From assembly GCA_049964655.1 (NCBI GenBank), contig JBMFXC010000090.1, positions 1 through 8,851 on the forward strand: a stretch of DNA of 8,851 bases, read 5' to 3'. Below the pieces are notes generated by a model, which was not told where the DNA came from, did no database searches, and worked only from the letters and a program-made list of their open reading frames with translations. This document shows, one piece after another, positions 6,848 through 8,851 of this stretch. The DNA is from JAJZJT01 sp049964655 (GTDB lineage: Bacteria > Actinomycetota > Acidimicrobiia > Acidimicrobiales > RAAP-2). The position numbers and the translations under genes were made by a program. Within the stretch, counting starts at the first letter, position 1; every line of letters starts with the position of its first letter.

Positions 6848-6934
6848 GCTGTCCCGCCGGCTCCCCGCCCCGGTGGGCTGTCCTGCTGGCTCCCCGCCCC
6901 GGTGGGCTGTCCCGCCGGCTCCCCGCCCCGGTGG
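6848..6934. repeat. Three tandem copies of a 29-bp GC-rich unit
   Basis: Contiguous units lie at 6848-6876, 6877-6905 and 6906-6934. Copies 1 and 3 are identical; copy 2 differs by two C-to-T changes (CCCGCCGG to CCTGCTGG). Each unit contains CTCCCCGCCCCGGTGG, so the minus strand carries repeated runs of three to four G. The array ends 8 bp before the stop of the convergent dehydrogenase gene and is entirely intergenic. The unit length is not a multiple of three and the copies show no sign of being coding. Function unknown; replication slippage could change copy number. Confidence 0.85.
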
Positions 6935-6942
6935 GCCGGCTG

Positions 6943-7971
6943 TCAGTCGAGCCGGACCGGTGCCCGGTGGGCCCCCACGTGGTGGCGTGCTTCCCCACCC
7001 CCGAGGACCAGTTGGAGGTCGCTGGCCAACACCGTGGTGACCTGCTGCTGGGACTCGTGGGTCAGGCCGGCGACGTGGGGGCTGAGCACGACTCGCTGCT
7101 GGCGCTCCAGGCGACCGAGGACCGGCGGCTCTGCCGCCCGTACGTCGATGCCGGCACCGCCCAGTTGTCCCGACTCGAGGGCGTCGCAGAGGGCGTCCTC
7201 GTCGACCAGTCCGCCGCGGGAGACGTTGATCAGGTAGGCCCCCGGTCGCATCGCCGCCAGGAAGCCGGCGTCGACCATCGACGCCGTGCCTGGCGTGAGC
7301 GGAACGTGGAGGGAGACGATGTCGGCGCCGCCGAGGAGCTGGGCGACGGAGTCGGCGCGGGTGTGGACGCCAGGAGGGGGTAGCGCGTCGGGCGGGAGCG
7401 CGGGGTCGAACCCGACGACGGTCATGCCGAGGGCGGACGCCAGGGCTGCCAACGCCCGTCCGGTGGCACCGAGGCCGATGATCCCCCACGTGCGCCCGGC
7501 CAGCTCGATCCCGAGGGGACGCTCCCAGTGGCCGGTGCGCACGCGCCCGTCGTTGCCGACGACGTCGCGGGCCAAGGCCAGCGCCAGGGCGAGGGAGTGC
7601 TCGGCCACGCTGCGGGCGTTGGCTCCGAGCGCGGCCACCACGACGATCCCGAGCTCGTCGGCGGCCGCGACGTCGATGTTGTCCAGGCCGACGCCCGCCC
7701 TGGCTACGACCTCGAGCCGGTCGCCGTGGGCGAGGAGCTGACGATCGACCCTGGTGCGGTTGCGCACGACCAGGGCACGGGCCTCGCTGATAGCACGGCG
7801 AAGCTGGTCGGGATCGCTCCAGAGCCCGGGACGTCGGTCGATCCCGTAGGAAGCGGCGAGCCCGTCGAAGGCCGGACCCCACACGTCCTCGGCCACGACG
7901 ATGTCGCGCCCCGACCTGGTGGATGCGGTGGGCGTGGCGAGCACGGCGGGTGCGTCCGGAGATGGGGACAC
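6943..7971 (-). CDS. D-isomer-specific 2-hydroxyacid dehydrogenase (NAD-dependent)
   Basis: A 342-residue cytoplasmic oxidoreductase of the SerA/D-lactate dehydrogenase superfamily, interconverting a 2-hydroxyacid and the 2-keto acid. The Rossmann dinucleotide motif GLGATG lies at 166-171 with Asp189 (VVGFDP) at the end of the second strand, which favours NAD over NADP. The catalytic trio is intact: R252 in NVSRGG, E281 in AAEPP and H299 in SPHVAG. The upstream RAGVGLDNIDV is typical of the family's substrate-binding domain. There is no ACT domain, so this is not a full-length biosynthetic phosphoglycerate dehydrogenase; substrate is open. I chose GTG at 7971 because AAGGAG stands 8 nt before it (7985 to 7980 on this strand); a GTG at 8013 would add 14 residues but has no ribosome site. 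The gene is divergent from the Ldh2-type dehydrogenase and shares a promoter region holding the operator. Confidence 0.92.
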   Translation of the reverse strand: MSPSPDAPAVLATPTASTRSGRDIVVAEDVWGPAFDGLAASYGIDRRPGLWSDPDQLRRAISEARALVVRNRTRVDRQLLAHGDRLEVVARAGVGLDNIDVAAADELGIVVVAALGANARSVAEHSLALALALARDVVGNDGRVRTGHWERPLGIELAGRTWGIIGLGATGRALAALASALGMTVVGFDPALPPDALPPPGVHTRADSVAQLLGGADIVSLHVPLTPGTASMVDAGFLAAMRPGAYLINVSRGGLVDEDALCDALESGQLGGAGIDVRAAEPPVLGRLERQQRVVLSPHVAGLTHESQQQVTTVLASDLQLVLGGGEARHHVGAHRAPVRLD

Positions 7972-7979
7972 GGGGGCTG

Positions 7980-7985
7980 CTCCTT
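7980..7985 (-). promoter_or_regulatory. Ribosome binding site deciding the dehydrogenase start
   Basis: AAGGAG on the minus strand, 8 nt before GTG at 7971. The longer alternative start at 8013 has no such site, so this favours the shorter protein. Confidence 0.65.
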
Positions 7986-8035
7986 CGCTGTCGACCGGGT
8001 CCGGCCTGGCCACTGGAGGACCAGGGGTGCCCCGA

Positions 8036-8064
8036 ATGACCAGAGGTCAGACCACTGCTATGGT
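8036..8064 (+). promoter_or_regulatory. Promoter of the Ldh2-type dehydrogenase
   Basis: ATGACC at 8036-8041 (four of six matches to TTGACA) and TATGGT at 8059-8064, with TG one base upstream of the -10 (TGC-TATGGT, an extended -10), are separated by 17 bp. The operator candidate 8041-8054 sits between the two boxes, the classical position for repression. The predicted start near 8071 leaves a leader of about 43 nt. Confidence 0.5.
8041..8054. promoter_or_regulatory. Operator candidate, GntR/FadR-like (copy 2)
   Basis: An exact repeat of the 14-mer at 404-417, CAGAGGTCAGACCA, with the palindrome GGTC-A-GACC at 8045-8053. Upstream bases add a second overlapping inverted pair, TGACC-AGA-GGTCA (8037-8049), so two protein dimers or alternative registers are possible. 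It lies between the -10 and -35 of the rightward promoter and downstream of the -10 of the proposed leftward promoter, so one bound regulator could control both divergent dehydrogenase genes. Confidence 0.6.
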
Positions 8065-8088
8065 GCCACTCAACGCCAGGAGTGTCAA
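8060..8088 (-). promoter_or_regulatory. Possible promoter of the D-2-hydroxyacid dehydrogenase
   Basis: On the minus strand a consensus TTGACA (8088 to 8083) is followed after 17 bp by CACCAT (8065 to 8060), which has three of six -10 matches. It overlaps the rightward -10 box face to face, so the two promoters would compete. The -10 is weak and other assignments are possible. Confidence 0.35.
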
Positions 8089-8102
8089 CGACGGGACGGG
8101 TG

Positions 8103-8108
8103 AAGGAG
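8103..8108 (+). promoter_or_regulatory. Ribosome binding site of the Ldh2-type gene
   Basis: AAGGAG placed 5 nt before the GTG at 8114. It decides this GTG as the start, since the protein then begins a usual distance before the conserved SHG motif. Confidence 0.7.
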
Positions 8109-8113
8109 CTTCA

Positions 8114-8851
8114 GTGGAGACCACGGTCGGGGCGACGAAGGAGCTGGTGTCAGCAGTGCTGAGGGCGGCAGGGATGCCCCGATCACGGGCCGAGCGCACG
8201 GCGTGGGCACTCGTGGTGGCCGAGGCCCAGGGCCGAGGGTCTCACGGTCTCCTCCGGGTGCCCTACTACGTGCATCGCTTCGAAGCTGGCGGAGCAGATC
8301 CCCGCGCCGAGCTGAAGGTGGTGAGCGACACCGGTCCGGTGGTCGCCTACGACGGCGGCAACGGGCTCGGCCACTGGCAGGTATGGGAGGCGGCGGTGCT
8401 GGCCGCGGAGCGGGCAGAGCGCTACGGGATCGCCGCGGTGTCGGTGGGGAACTCCGGCCACTGCGGTGCGCTCGGGCTCTACGTCACGCCGCTGGTAGAC
8501 CGTGGTTTCTTCGGCCTGGTGTTCTCCAACGGACCGGCGGTGATGCCGCCGTGGGGCGGGCACGCACCGGTGCTCTCCACCAGTCCATTGGCGATGGGGA
8601 TGCCGGCACGACCCCGTGCCGCGGTCGTCGACATGGCTACGACCAGCATCGCCCGGGGCAAGATCGCCGAGGCGGCGGCCTCGGGCACCCCGCTTGCCGA
8701 CGGCTGGGCCTTCGACGCGCAGGGCCAGCCCACGACCGATCCCGTCGCTGCGCTGAGCGGGATGCTCGCCCCCATGGGCGGGGCCAAGGGCTTCGCGCTG
8801 GCGTTCTTGGTGGAGGCGCTCTCGGGCGCTCTGGTGGGCCCGAGCCTCGCT
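8114..8851 (+). CDS. Ldh2/MDH2-family 2-hydroxyacid dehydrogenase (5' part)
   Basis: The first 246 codons of a gene cut by the window edge; the family is normally about 330-360 residues, so roughly a quarter to a third is missing. These NAD(P)-dependent oxidoreductases have a fold unrelated to Rossmann dehydrogenases and act on malate, L-lactate, ureidoglycolate, sulfolactate, 2,3-diketogulonate or cyclic imino acids. Diagnostic motifs are present: AQGRGSHGLLRVPYYVHRF (38-56) with H44 and R48, GNSGHCGALG (112-121) with the conserved H116, VVDMATTSIARGKI, and GGAKGFALAFLVEALSGALVG near the edge, matching the family's G-x-KGF-x-L region. No signal peptide, so it is cytoplasmic. Start GTG 8114 follows AAGGAG. 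It is divergent from the D-2-hydroxyacid dehydrogenase and shares an operator motif with the sugar transporter operon. Substrate cannot be told from the sequence. Confidence 0.92.
   Translation, partial: METTVGATKELVSAVLRAAGMPRSRAERTAWALVVAEAQGRGSHGLLRVPYYVHRFEAGGADPRAELKVVSDTGPVVAYDGGNGLGHWQVWEAAVLAAERAERYGIAAVSVGNSGHCGALGLYVTPLVDRGFFGLVFSNGPAVMPPWGGHAPVLSTSPLAMGMPARPRAAVVDMATTSIARGKIAEAAASGTPLADGWAFDAQGQPTTDPVAALSGMLAPMGGAKGFALAFLVEALSGALVGPSLA

Noticed and set aside
7060..7068. GGTCAGGCC as a fourth operator
   Set aside because: One mismatch to the core and inside the dehydrogenase coding sequence, with no promoter nearby; expected by chance in GC-rich DNA.
7972..8013. Longer start (GTG at 8013) for the D-2-hydroxyacid dehydrogenase
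   Set aside because: No Shine-Dalgarno before it, whereas GTG at 7971 has AAGGAG at 8-nt spacing; the added 14 residues match no family feature.

Overview
This window comes from a high-GC bacterium, most probably an actinomycete-type organism (Actinomycetota; Acidimicrobiia would fit, but this is inference). The signs are very GC-rich third codon positions, GTG as the start codon of most genes, promoters with a conserved -35 and only a TAnnnT-like -10, and an extracytoplasmic lipoprotein with a Tat-type signal. No rRNA, tRNA, CRISPR array, transposase or integrase is visible.

Layout, left to right. Positions 1-84 are the 3' end of an unidentified gene. A long non-coding stretch (85-741) follows, with a perfect 46-bp palindrome (probable terminator), a 12-bp direct repeat abutting a sigma70-like promoter, a palindromic operator candidate, and a leader of about 300 nt ending in a 17-codon upstream ORF whose stop overlaps the start of the next gene. 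Then come two ABC sugar permeases (742-1656 and 1661-2581) and a cytoplasmic GH31 alpha-glycosidase (2578-5046), tightly packed as one operon. After a 312-bp gap with its own promoter and operator-like repeat lies the solute-binding lipoprotein (5359-6771). A strong hairpin and three 29-bp GC-rich tandem repeats (6784-6934) separate it from a convergent D-2-hydroxyacid dehydrogenase on the minus strand (6943-7971). Divergent from that gene, and running off the right edge, is an Ldh2/MDH2-family dehydrogenase (8114-8851, partial).

How it may work: the binding protein captures an oligosaccharide or alpha-glycoside, the two permeases import it using an ATPase encoded elsewhere, and the signal-less GH31 enzyme cleaves it in the cytoplasm. 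The two dehydrogenases belong to unrelated folds and both act on 2-hydroxy/2-keto acids. They appear to belong to the same regulon: an identical 14-bp sequence containing the palindrome GGTCAGACC lies at the permease promoter and in the divergent dehydrogenase promoter, and a degenerate relative lies just downstream of the binding-protein promoter. This resembles a GntR/FadR-subfamily operator, although no regulator gene is in the window. The shared operator linking glycoside import to 2-hydroxyacid oxidation/reduction is the most interesting observation. The substrate is not determined by the sequence.
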